Below, piece by piece: positions 44,600 through 54,779 of a stretch of 64,000 nt of DNA. Positions within the stretch are counted from its first letter, which is position 1, and every line of letters starts with the position of its first letter. The notes under the pieces are model-generated. The model was not told the origin of the DNA, searched no databases, and worked only from the letters and a program-made list of their open reading frames with translations. A program made the translations under genes and the position numbers. The stretch is from Amborella trichopoda (taxonomy: Eukaryota > Streptophyta > Magnoliopsida > Amborellales > Amborellaceae). The stretch covers positions 2,859,218-2,923,217 of the forward strand of contig NW_006499973.1 in NCBI RefSeq assembly GCF_000471905.2, given 5' to 3'.

Positions 44600-45350
44600 A
44601 GGCATTTCCTAGATTGCGTTGATCTTGACCGACTCAACTTCAAGCCCTCTATGTCTTATGATGAACCCCAAGAATTTTTTGGAGCGCACACCAAAAGCGC
44701 ATTTTAGCTGGTTCATTTTAAGTTGATGAAGACGAAAACGCTCGGATACCTTTTCAAGGTCTCTCATGTGAGCATCCGTCTCTTCCGATTTTACCACCAA
44801 ATCATCTACATAACATTCCACTTCTTTGTGCATCATGTCTTTGAAGATGGTCGTCATTTCTCTCTGGTATGTGGCACCAGCGTTCTTTAATCCAAAAGGC
44901 ATCATCATGTAACAGAAGACCCCTTTCGGAGTTAAGAATGCAGTGGCTTCTTCATCTTCAGGCACCATCCTTATCTGGTTATACCCGGAGTAACCGTCCA
45001 AGAAGGAAAAGATTTGACAGTGAGCCGTTGAGTCGATGAGTATCTCTGTGAATGGCAACGAGAAGTCATCCTTGGGACAGGAGATATTGAGGTCATGAAA
45101 GTCAATGCAAACCCTGATTTGAGCATTTTTCTTCTTTACTGAAACAACATTTGCTATCCATTTTGGGTACTTGACTTCGCGAATAAAGCTTGCTTATTTG
45201 AGTTTGGTCACCTCAGCATCTATCTGCATCTCGAGGTTAGGCCGAACCGTCTCGATTTCTGTTTCACGGGTTTGATAGTCGGATCGATGCCGAGGTGGTG
45301 AACAGCTACTTGAGGGTCTAAGCCGGGCATCTCATGATAATGCCAAGAAA
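44600..45350 (-). pseudogene. pol: Reverse transcriptase of element X, C-terminus missing
   Basis: Leftwards: CDVFSWHYHEMPGLDPQVAV near 45310, VKYPKWIANVVSVKKKNAQI, FSFLDGYSGYNQIRMVPEDE (first catalytic Asp), GVFCYMMMPFGLKNAGATYQ, CYVDDLVVKSEETDAHMRDL (YVDD) and CAFGVRSKKFLGFIIRHRGL, ending VESVKINAI at 44609. The frame from about 45170 to 44609 has no stop and keeps every RT catalytic motif, the best in the window. The thumb, both RNases H and integrase are deleted; the 3' side of the antisense PMD ORF follows directly. Upstream near 45180-45240 there is a frameshift. Confidence 0.92.
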
Positions 45351-46108
45351 AGACATCACAGTTTGCTCCAAGAAAGTAGTGAAATCCTCTTCTCTTATAG
45401 AGACATACTCGTTGAAATTAAAGTGGGTTTGGGATCCGCTTCATCTTCAAGATTTATTTCTTCGAGTTCGTCAGCTATGGCTTGACCACCTTCTTCCCAT
45501 TCTTTTGAAGCTTCTTGCAACTCTTCCTTATGGTTCTCAAAGGCCTTTTCGCCAACTTCATGCGCAGAGACCCATGACCCTGACATCTTTGTCTCCGATT
45601 GGGCTCCAGGGTTGGTCATGCTTCCTGCATTTTTCTCGAACCGAGTGACGGAGAGGTCAACTCTAAATGTAGAAAACACATCAGGTTGAAGTAGCTTGTC
45701 TTGACAGTTGGGAGGAGACTGAGGTTGCGTTATGGTGGTGCGAAGAGTGTCTTCATATGAATCATACGGTATTTGTATGGATGCCTGGTGTGTTTGCTCT
45801 GAGCTAGCTGGTTCTTTAGAGACTTGTATCATATAGGAAGCTTCTTGAGAGTAGAAGCTTTGCACTTTTGATTCTCTCAGTCTCTGCTCAAAGTCAGGCT
45901 CAGGGGGCCACTGGGGTTTTTGGCTTCTTGTGCTTCTTTGAAAAAGGTGGTTCTGCCTTAGCTTTAGCTGCCAGGGCATCAGCAGCTGTTAGGAATCATG
46001 TTGCCTGTGTCAGGGTCTTTCTCAATCGTTTTCGCTGCATCCTACATATACTGATTCCTTCAAATTCTCGGTCGAGAGCCTCGAAGTTTGAACATATCAA
46101 GGTTGTAC
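45351..46108 (-). pseudogene. Pre-RT linker of element X (no protease)
   Basis: The frame 45979-45395 reads a Gln-rich start with EPDFEQRLRESKVQSFYSQE, then VDLSVTRFEKNAGSMTNPGA, MSGSWVSAHEVGEKAFENHK and EEGGQAIADELEEINLEDEA before RT. The first part, SNFEALDREFEGI then KRLRKTLTQ and AADALAAKAKAEPPFSKKHK, lies at 45930-46100. There is no retropepsin motif. Its 195-codon open frame makes it the best-kept copy of this linker. Confidence 0.75.
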
Positions 46109-46183
46109 TTGTCGAGGAAGTAGAAGAGAGAGAATGAGAAGCAAGAGAAGAAGAAGGAGAAGGGTTAGAGAGCAATTCGATAG
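46108..46183 (-). promoter_or_regulatory. Splice-acceptor-like site of element X, then junction with element Z
   Basis: The minus strand has CTTCTCCTTCTTCTTCTCTT and TCTCTCTTCTACTTCCTCGA followed by CAAG, the acceptor tract seen in elements 1, 2 and Y. Element X ends at about 46183, where sequence on the other strand (LTR fragment D) starts. Confidence 0.5.
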
Positions 46184-46983
46184 GTGGTACGTCCCGTAAC
46201 GATGCCCGAGCAGGGAGAAAAACTAGAGAGAAGTCGTTGATCAGTGAAGGAGGTTATAGAAAATTCATCAGCAGCACGCCTTGATCCGGCGACCACATCA
46301 TGATGCTTGCATACTAGATTGACATAAAATGAATTATATATGTGCGTAAGGTCTGTTGCCATCTCTAGTATGAACTCCACGTACGATGAACGGTTGGATT
46401 TCAAACACGGGGGCATCGAAGCTACTGTAAATTCTGACCATCAGATTTCAAGATTCCAGCTAAAAACTTAAGACGACGAAATCTTCATTCGGGCATGAAA
46501 TCGAGCTGCGTTTGTTGCAATGTGATCGTGACGGTAGGCTCAATGTGATTCGATGAAGAAATTGAAGAAAAACATCAAGGAACGAACACATAATTGATCC
46601 AAAGAATTCAAGATTCGTCCAAAATTCAAGTCTCATGATCAGACTTAAAAACATGATTCATCGTTCGAAGTTGGTATCAAAACGATCGCCATGCTGAGCC
46701 CCATAGGAAAACAATAATCTTTCAATCAAACAGGCATTAGAGCAATCCGGGGTCAGCCAAGAAAGATCACACAAGTTCTTGAGCAGCAGCAGGGATTGTT
46801 CTGAAATTCCACACATTGTTAGGCAGGGGCAAAACAATCCTTTTGCACCCATTTTTAGAGTTTCTTTTAATTCAATTAAATTGTAATTATATTCAATTCT
46901 AGATAATTTTGGGTGTACACTCATGTTTTACCCCAATTCTATAAAAACATGCAAAGCCAAATTGTAAACAAGCTCTCATCGAT
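46184..46983 (+). mobile_element. LTR fragment D: U3 end of the 5' LTR of element Z
   Basis: It aligns closely with E 55430-56226 (ACGCC.GTAACGATGCCCG, ACGATGAAC.GTTGGATT, TTAATTCAATTAAAT, TATAxAAACATGCAAAGCCA). It starts inside U3 and stops at CAAGCTCT, about 35 bases downstream of the TATA box, close to the expected transcription start, then continues as RT of element Z. R, U5, primer site, gag and linker are deleted. Confidence 0.8.
46940..46947 (+). promoter_or_regulatory. Sense TATA box of fragment D
   Basis: TATAAAAA in ACCCCAATTCTATAAAAACA, followed by TGCAAAGCCAAATTGTAAAC, almost identical to E at 56191. Confidence 0.7.
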
Positions 46984-48060
46984 CTGATTATCAAACTCGT
47001 CAAACAGAAATCAAGAAGGTTCAGGCCTGACATCGAGATGTAGATAGACACCGAGGTGACCAAACTCAGACAAGCAGGCTTTATTCGCGACATCAAGTAC
47101 TCGAAATGGCTACCAAATGTAGTGCTAGTCAAGAAGAAAAATTGTCAAATCAGGTTTTGCAATGACTTTCGTGACCTCAATACCGCCTGTCCTAAGGATG
47201 ACTTCCCGTTGCCATTTACTGAGATGCTCATCGACTCCACAGCTCACTGCCAAATCTTTTCCTTCATGGACGGTTACTCTGGGTATAATTATACGGATGG
47301 TGCCCGAAGATGAAGAGGCCACTGTGTTCTTAACTCCAAAAGGGGTCTTCTGTTACACGATGATGCCCTTTGGATTAAAGAATGCTGGTGTCACATACCA
47401 GAGAGAAATGATGACCATCTTCAAGGACATGATGCACAAAGAGTTGGAGTGTTATGTTGATGATTTGGTGGTAAAATCAGAAGAGATGGATGCTCACATG
47501 AGAGACATTGAAAAGGCATTCGAGCGACTACATCTTCATCAGCTTAGAATGAACAGGCTAAAATGTGCTTTTGGCATTCGTTTGGGAAGGTTCTTGGGGT
47601 TCATTGTCAGACATCAAGTGCTTGAAATTGGGTCAGTCAAGATCAAGGCATTCCAGGAGATGCCGTCACCAACTACACTTCAAGGACAGCTGACCTACAT
47701 TTGTAGGTTCATCTCAAATATTTCAAGTCACTGTAAACCCTTCACACACTTGTTAAAGAAGGATACCCCATTCATTTGGGATGAAGTGTGTCAAGCAACT
47801 CTTGATGACATCAAACAGTATTTGCTCAGCCCTCCAGTACTCTCTACACCAGTGTTGGGGAAACCTCACATCTTATATGTGATCGCCTTGGACGAGGCAC
47901 TCGAGGCATTGTTGGCATAAAACAATGATGAGGGAAAAGAAACGGCGTTGTACTATCTCAGCCACAGAATACAAGGGGCTGAGAAGAATTATCCCCCTAT
48001 CGAGAAGATGTGCTTGGCCTTGATCTTTGCGCTATAAAAACTCCACCACTACTTACTTGG
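46984..48060 (+). pseudogene. pol: Reverse transcriptase and start of RNase H of element Z
   Basis: KSRRFRPDIEM is followed by TAG at 47041 (the same codon is TAG in element 2, CAG in X). Then WLPNVVLVKKKNCQIRFCND, FPLPFTEMLIDSTAHCQIFS, FMDGYSGYN, a frameshift near 47290 and RMVPEDEEATVFLTPKGVFC, MPFGLKNAGVTYQREMMTIF, CYVDDLVVKSEEMDAHMRDI, LRMNRLKCAFGIRLGRFLGF and the thumb LTYICRFISNISSHCKPFTH run open to 47920. RNase H begins with ILYVIALDEALEALLA and a TAA, then ALYYLSHRIQGAEKNYPPIE. One shift and three stops separate it from an open frame. Confidence 0.92.
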
Positions 48061-48225
48061 TCATGAAGTGAAACTTATATCAAGAGTAAATCCTATAAAG
48101 TTTCTCATGACACATCCTTGCCTGTCAGAATGTCTTGCTAAGTGGGCATTACTACTGATGGAATTTGACATCACGTATGTCCCACAAAAGTCTATCAAGG
48201 GCCAAGCCCTGACTAATTTTCTCGT
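48061..48225 (+). pseudogene. pol: End of Ty3-type RNase H of element Z
   Basis: HEVKLISRVNPIKFLMTHPC, CLAKWALLLMEFDITYVPQK and SIKGQALTNFLVAHPVPTE make up the second half of the first RNase H, open in this copy. Confidence 0.85.
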
Positions 48226-48790
48226 AGCACACCCTGTGCCGACGGAATCTCCGTTATCAAGCAACCTCCCTGATGAAGAAGTATTCTCCACTGAGCTTGC
48301 TCAAGCTTGGGAATTATACTTTGACGGAGACTTCCAATCAGACTGAGGAGGCACTAGAGTAGTCTTCTTAACCCCGAACGGAGGAGTATTGCCACTTTCT
48401 TTTTCTCTCGCCAAAGCCGATTCTCATAATGAGGCAGAATATCAAGCCCTTATAATTGGGTTGGAGATAGCCTTCGACCTAGACTTGGAGCAACTCAAGG
48501 TCTATGGTGACTTTGAGTTGGTTATCCGGCATCTCAAAGGAATCTATCACATAAGGAAAGACACTCTCAAGCCTTATCATGCTACTGCAAAATCGTATAT
48601 GGCCCAGTTTGAAGACATATCCCTAAGTCACATCCCCAGGAGGCTAAACGCGTAGGTATACGCACTTGCGAAACTCGAGGCTACAATTCAATTGTCCTTA
48701 TTTGGACCCACGCTTGTTTGGATGGCAGAATGGAGACACATTGAACTAAGAACCAAGGATCTTCCCTGAGTGTCCTCCGTATCCATTTGG
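48226..48790 (+). pseudogene. pol: Second (archaeal-type) RNase H of element Z
   Basis: AQAWELYFDGDFQSD carries the first Asp, then a TGA stands where element 2 has Arg (CGA). GGTRVVFLTPNGGVLPLSFS, SHNEAEYQALIIGLEIAFDL (second acidic residue), QLKVYGDFELVIRHLKGIYH (third Asp) and RKDTLKPYHATAKSYMAQFE follow, then LSHIPRRLNA and a TAG. This is the clearest copy of the domain. Together with the preceding RNase H it assigns the family to the dual-RNase-H Tat lineage. Confidence 0.88.
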
Positions 48791-49497
48791 AGCACTCCCA
48801 TCAGCTAAGGAAGTGATTAAGACTGAACAAGAAAAGGTACGGAGTCACCATATGGATAACTTTCGAAGCCACCATATTGATTGCTTGGTTAACCAGTTCT
48901 GGTTCGAATGGAGGTTCTCGACTATGTACCACCCTCGGGCGAATGGATTAGCTGAGGCCTTCAATAAGACTCTGTGCAATGTTTTAAGAACATCGGTGTC
49001 AAAAATAAAAAGGAACTGGCATGAAAAGTTTCCTGAAGCACTATGGGCTTATCGTACTACTACGCGAAATTCTACAGATTCTACTCCTTATTCTCTGGTC
49101 TATGGGGGTGAAGCAGTTTTACCTCTCGAAATTCAATTCCCTTCATTTCGAGTTGCTATTTATCATGGAATAACCGAAGATGAGAGAGTCAAGCTCTGGT
49201 ATCAAGAATTGGATGCGCTCGATGAAAAGAGGCTAGAGGCTCAGCTGAACCTTGAACTCAACCAAGGGCTTTTGACAAGTCAGCCAGGGTCCGCTCATTC
49301 GTTCGTGGTGAGTTAGTTCTAGCCATCAAAAGGCCTATTGTTATGCATGGTCGCCATAAAGAGAAGTTTGAGCCTAAATGGGAAGGTCCCTTTATAGTAA
49401 AAAAACTTCTCGCCGAATGGAGCCTACATACTAGCACATCCTGAGGGAGAGGAAGCAATGCCCCCTATCAATGGGTGATACTTAAAGAAGTATTATT
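48791..49497 (+). pseudogene. pol: Integrase of element Z, zinc domain and most of the core deleted
   Basis: The tether AKEVIKTEQEKV jumps to RSHHMDNFRSHHIDCLVNQF, so the HHCC domain and the part of the core with the first two catalytic Asp residues are gone. What remains is YHPRANGLAEAFNKTLCNVL (with the Glu), KIKRNWHEKFPEALWAYRTT, TPYSLVYGGEAVLPLEIQFP, ITEDERVKLWYQELDALDEK and, after a shift near 49265, HGRHKEKFEPKWEGPFIVKK to MPPING and a stop in place of RYLKKYYS. It cannot integrate. Confidence 0.88.
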
Positions 49498-50200
49498 CGT
49501 GATGCATATGCAAAGGAAAGAGACTTGACGTGAATTTTGCAAGATAGTCCAAACATATTCTAACTATTTTTATTGCAGTAAAAAGCGAATTACAAATTAC
49601 AAGCTAAAAAGCCCATTATTAGAGAGATTACAAGTCTCTTGCATCTGAAGAAAAGAGAACATTTGATACCAAAAGTGTTGCTCTGACATCAGAGGATAAG
49701 AGGATGGTTACAAACCAACATCTGCAGTGTTGCTCTGGCATCTAAGGATAAGATGACGGTTATAGGTAAAAAAAAAATGCCTGCCCCATGACGAAGAAGC
49801 GAAACCACTTGGAGAAGTTACAAATTCAATTCATCCGACGAGTACCACCACAGAGAACGGTTAAAGGGCAAAAGAAAAAGCCAACCATTTCCAAGTCAGA
49901 TTTAATTCATCCGACAAGTAAGAGGATGGTTACAGGACAGAAGACGAAGCAAAACCACTCGAAGTGGTTGCCCTCAGTTTATCCGACGTATATGTCAGAC
50001 ATACAAGCTAGATATCTCAACTGACGTGTCTATCAAACATACAAAGCGAAATCCATTCGGTGTGTATATCAAACATAGAATGCGCTCTGACAAGGAGCTG
50101 ACCTATGATGGAGAGCATACCTTGCTCACAGTAGATGCCCTTCCACAGAACAACACGGACTTTACTGTTGTCCTGAAGGACTTGGCTTCCAACAGGTAAC
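49498..50200 (+). other. 3' untranslated region of element Z
   Basis: Matches element 1 (6540 leftwards) nearly throughout. It includes GATGCCAGAG-type units (49690-49760) and the GACGTATATGTCAGACATACAAGCTAGATATC array (49985-50085). The border with the LTR is not sharp. Confidence 0.6.
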
Positions 50201-51292
50201 ACAGGGCATGTCCCCCCATCTTTTTACCACCCTTTGTTGGCCCATACCAATGCCACACATGGACAATGCCACACGTATCTTATTTCCACATGTTAGCAGC
50301 GCAGCCCGCATGTGCCTTAGGCATTGGGCATCCCCAACTGAGCCCAATGCCGACTGTGTCCTCTAAAGGCCAGCGCTAGTTGTTCTTCCAACTCCCAGCA
50401 CCGGCTGCCTTTCTTAGGGTTCAACGCCAACTGTTTCGGCATTAGTCACAACCATCAGCTCCTACTGTCTCAGCCTCAGCTATGTTTCTTTTAGCGTCGG
50501 CTCCTTCATGGCTATTCTCCTCACGAGACTCCTCTTTTTCAAAGCCCAAGTCTCGTGCCTCCTTAATGGTCGCACGATTTTCAAGGGCAACCGCCTACCT
50601 TTTGCGACGGTCCACCTACTACGACCATTCATTTCCCCTAAACCATCTTTTCCTTCTACGATGGTCCAGCCCCACAATTGTCCACCTTCCCTGACGATTC
50701 ACCTCGGGTGACCATTCGTCTCCCTGTCCCTTCGTTTTCCCACTAGAAACTTCTCCCAAACCTTGCTTGAAAACTCACGAAAAAGACTTCCTCTGTCTGC
50801 GTTTTTAGCTGGGAAATCACCAAAACCTCGCCAAAGACTTCAACAACTTTCCTAAGTCACCGGGAAACTTTTGCGAAGTCACAACAACACCAGGGAAACC
50901 GTTTTAAAAATCCTCGAAAAAACTCTTCAACACGCGGAAATGCCCACTGCACTTCCTGCCACTCAAAATACCAAGCCTAGAGTTCTCCTTTTTCCTAGAA
51001 AACTCCCTATGCTAACTGAAGAACTCCTGCAAATTTTTTGCAAAGTTTTGCTCGCAAAAACCTCTACTACAACTTCACCAAATTTTTGGCAAAGTTTTGC
51101 TCTCCAAAAATCTTCCTTGCAAAACCACTGGGAATCCCACTGTTATGCCAAAACGCTTCCCTGCAAAACCTTAACCAGAGCCCTTGGTTGGATATCAACC
51201 GAACACCCTTTGCTCCCTGTTAAAATTAATTTTTTTTGCTTAAGTTTTATTTACCCTAGGTGAAAAATGGAGAGGATGGGGTTTTATCCCCC

Positions 51293-51300
51293 TTATATAG
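51293..51300 (-). promoter_or_regulatory. Antisense U3 TATA box (LTR E)
   Basis: Minus strand CTATATAAGGGGGATAAAAC followed by CCC, then TTTTTCACC and GGGTAAAT. It points back into element Z, where no antisense ORF survives. Confidence 0.55.
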
Positions 51301-51419
51301 TCTACGTTACCCTCAAATGCCCCTCACAATTTGGGAATCATAGATACGTCCAAGGAAGGCCAAACGACGATGAGCCAAGTCAGGCTTTGACCCGATGCCC
51401 GAAACAACTCTCAGCACTA

Positions 51420-51760
51420 CCTGTCAATCCGTACCTAGCGCCGCCTGTGCTTTGATAACCTTAGCGCCTGTCGGCAACCCAGTGTCGGTTGTGTTTCAAA
51501 CAACCATAGGGCCGGTCTTTTGCTCGGCAATGCAGCACCGACTGTGGTCAAGTAATATCACAGGTCTCCCACAGCGCCGACTGTGTTTCAATAAACATAT
51601 CACAGGTTGTTTACCCCGCAACTCAGTGCCGGCCGTATTCAAATAGTAACACGATTCATACCCAACATCTGTTGTGTTTCAAACAACCCAGCGCCGGTTA
51701 TGACTGAATGCTCACAAGAAATAATTGTTGCTGCACTTGGCACCGGCTGTATTTAAAGCG
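51420..51760 (+). repeat. GC-rich repeats (LTR E, inner block)
   Basis: About nine units of 30-45 bases with cores such as CAGCGCCGGTTATG and CAGTGCCGGCCGTATT. The matching outer block at 50340-50470 has four units. Confidence 0.8.
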
Positions 51761-52049
51761 GCCTAAGCCTAAGTTCTGTGAACCCTATCACTCTCTTCAG
51801 TGAGGTTCCACCCCGACCCTGACCAAGCGCCCCCCATCAAAGTGGAACCCAGGTCGATCAAAATCAGGTCATGACTTCTCATCCCTAGTAGGAGAGCCAC
51901 ACTTCTACTACAGCTTATTATCCCCTATTCCCTAATAAGATAAGCTTTCCCATCTAAACCCCTCATCGGACTTAACCATTTTATCCGCAGGGAGTCAGAG
52001 TGTTACCCATAGACCTATTCCCCATGAAGTCTCATCTACATGGTGACAT

Positions 52050-52520
52050 ACAACCCTAATCCGTGCTGCACGACCTTAAACTGCATAGCTAAGATTCGCA
52101 CTGCATGACCTTAAACTACACAAGCTTTGGTCTAGGTGCATGACCCTAAACTGCATGGCCCAAAATATATGACCATAAACTGTAGCGGTGGTCTAGGTAC
52201 ATGACCCTAAACTGCATGGTCCGAACTATATGACCATAAACTATAGCGAAGGTCTAGCTGCATGACCCTAAACTACGCGGTCCAAGCTATACGACCCTAA
52301 ACCATAGTATACGTCCTGATCTCATGACGTTAAAAGGCTTAGCACTAGGTTCAAACTATATGATCATAAACTATAGCGGAGGTTTAGTTGCACGACCTTA
52401 AACTGCATAGTCCTAGTTGTAGGACTTTAAACTACATAATCACGGTCCAAGCTATACCACCTTAAACCATAGTACACGTCCTGACCGCATGACGATAAAC
52501 TGCTTTGCACAGGTCCAGAA
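52050..52520 (+). repeat. 35-bp tandem array (LTR E)
   Basis: About 12 degenerate units of TGCATGACCCTAAACTGCAT type; two or three more stand at 52870-53000. Less regular than in LTR C. Confidence 0.9.
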
Positions 52521-53285
52521 GGCATAACCATAAATACACCCCCATTTACGCGTACACACCTTTTACGTGCATCTTCACTTACGTCTTCCTTAACCGACCT
52601 TATTGTGTGTGCACACCACCTTCACCACCTCCTCAGTGCGCCCATTCATTTCATCACCCTCAATCATTCCCTAGTGAGTCTCATCCACGCTCACAAAATG
52701 GCGAACCATCCCACCACCTACACTTGTCGTAAGCTAGTGGGTCACCACTTTCCACATTCCTTTCATACATCATCCATCTTTCATAGGTAGTTTCATGCCA
52801 TCTCCCCAAAAGTACGCTAAGACGACTACCATACTCACTCCATCGCCTCTACAGACTGCCATCCATCTTCATTACGGTCCAAACTATATGACCATAAACT
52901 ATAGTGGAGGTCTAATTGCATGACCCTAAACTGCACGGTCCAAGCTATATGACCTTAAAACCATAGTGCACGTCCTGGCCGCATGACGTTAAAAGGCTTT
53001 GCACAAGTCCCAAAGGCATGACCCTAGAAACGCATTCACAAAAGAAAATGAAATAACGGGCATGGTGTATACCTTAATAAGGGAACGCCATGAGTAAAAA
53101 TGATGGACGAGCATGGTCACGAAGCCATGAGTAAGAGAGTTTCGTGAATAAAAACTGAGCACAAAGAAAACTCGAAAGGGCATCATGAGTAAAAATAAAA
53201 GAATAAGGGTGGACATGATCAAAAGGTCATGAGTAAAAGAGCCCCAAATGAAGAGGAAGTTGGAGAAAACCGTCTCCATGGCACA

Positions 53286-54090
53286 ACTTCCTAAGGCCCA
53301 GTGAAAATATGCAATGGATGCTTGGACCAATAAACAAGTTGATGCAACACTCGCCTCAATAGGTGGCTTCAGCCTTCATTAAAGAGAAAAATACCTTGGT
53401 CTCACAATATTAGGACACAAAAACACGAGCTTCAAGGAAACGATCCTGACAGCCTGTGTCAATTGCAAAAAGGACTCGAAAGGTAAAAGATTCGCCAAGA
53501 TGGCAAGACAAGTCTCATGATAAAGAGAATCATTCCCAGGAGGTTATGACACTACTTCCTAAGGCCCAGTGAAAATATGCAATGGACGCTTGGACCAATA
53601 AATAGGTTGATGCAACACTCACCTCAATAGGTGGCTTCAGCCTTCATTAAAGAGAAAAATACCTTGGTCTCACAATACTAGAACACAAAAACGAGAGCTT
53701 CAAGGAAACGATTCTGATAGACTGAGTCCAGTTGCAAAAAGGACTCGTGAGGCAGAAGATTTTCCAAGATGATAAGACAAGTCTCATGAAAAAGAGCATC
53801 ATTCTCAGGAGGTTATGACACTACTTCCTAAGGCCCAGTGAAAATATGCAATGGACGCATGGACCAATGAACAAGTTGATGCAAAGCTCGCCTCAATAGG
53901 TGGCTTCAGCCTTCATTAAAGAGAAAAATACCTTGGTCTCACAATATTAGGACACAAAAACAAAAGCTTCAAGGAAATGATTCTGACAGCCTGAGTCCAG
54001 TTGTAAAAAGGACTCGAAAGGTAGAAGATTCGCCAAGATGGCAAGACAAGTCTCATGAAAAAGAGCATCATTCCCAAGAGGTTACAAATA
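53286..54090 (+). repeat. 268-bp tandem repeat, three copies (LTR E)
   Basis: Units start at 53286, 53554 and 53823 with ACTTCCTAAGGCCCAGTGAA and are nearly identical, so the duplication is recent. It occupies the place of the 45-bp array of LTR A. Confidence 0.95.
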
Positions 54091-54097
54091 CAATCCA

Positions 54098-54505
54098 AGA
54101 TGCCAGAGATGCCTCAAGAAGGCTAAGTCAGTCATGACTTTGGACTTCCTATGTAACGAACTACACAATAGTGGGTAGGGGTGGTAGTACCCAGAGCCGA
54201 TCATCTCAATAAACTGAGGTACCCTACTCACCAAGGAACATTGGTGCTAGATGCAAACGAGCACTGATAAAAGGCTCTCCAACAGAACAAACAAACAACA
54301 AATTAATTCTGATGAACCAAAGATGCCCCAAATAAGGCTAAGTTAGCCATGACTTTGGACATGTTATGTAACGACCTACACAGCAGTGGGTAGGGCTGGT
54401 AGTCCCCAGAGTCAGTCATCTCGATAAACTGAGGTACCCTACTCACTAAGGAACATTGGTGCTAGATGCAGATGAACGCCAACCAAAGGCTCTTTTATTA
54501 TCTAT
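54098..54505 (+). repeat. 221-bp direct duplication (LTR E)
   Basis: Two units, about 54098-54285 and 54320-54505, share CATGACTTTGGAC, AATAAACTGAGGTACCCTAC-type and GGAACATTGGTGCTAGATGC sequence. An inverse counterpart is in LTR C at 39470-39700. Confidence 0.9.
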
Positions 54506-54779
54506 CCAAGACAAAGAAACCCAGACCAAATGGGAGCAATGCCCTTTGACATGGCACTCAATTGCCAGACGGGCCTGATTCTGACTGACGAGGTCTATAC
54601 AAAGTCCTCAACTGCAGAATCACAAATACTCCACACGAGGGTGAGGACTTTGAAAACATCCATAAAAAAAGTCTGTTCTCCCCCTAAATTCTCCACGGAC
54701 GGACCCACGAACAATGCATCCCTACGTCTGAGCAACTTAGTTACTCTATTGCGTGAATTTGTCCCCGGGGTTCACGTGG

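Noticed and set aside
46165..46924. - strand ORFs in fragment D, with close relatives at 55712-56098
   Set aside because: The similarity reflects duplicated U3 DNA of LTRs D and E. The frames are short, lack any domain and overlap the sense promoter.
50482..51263. ORFs of 60-130 codons in the first kilobase of LTR E
   Set aside because: The aligned segments of element 1 and LTR C do not keep these frames.
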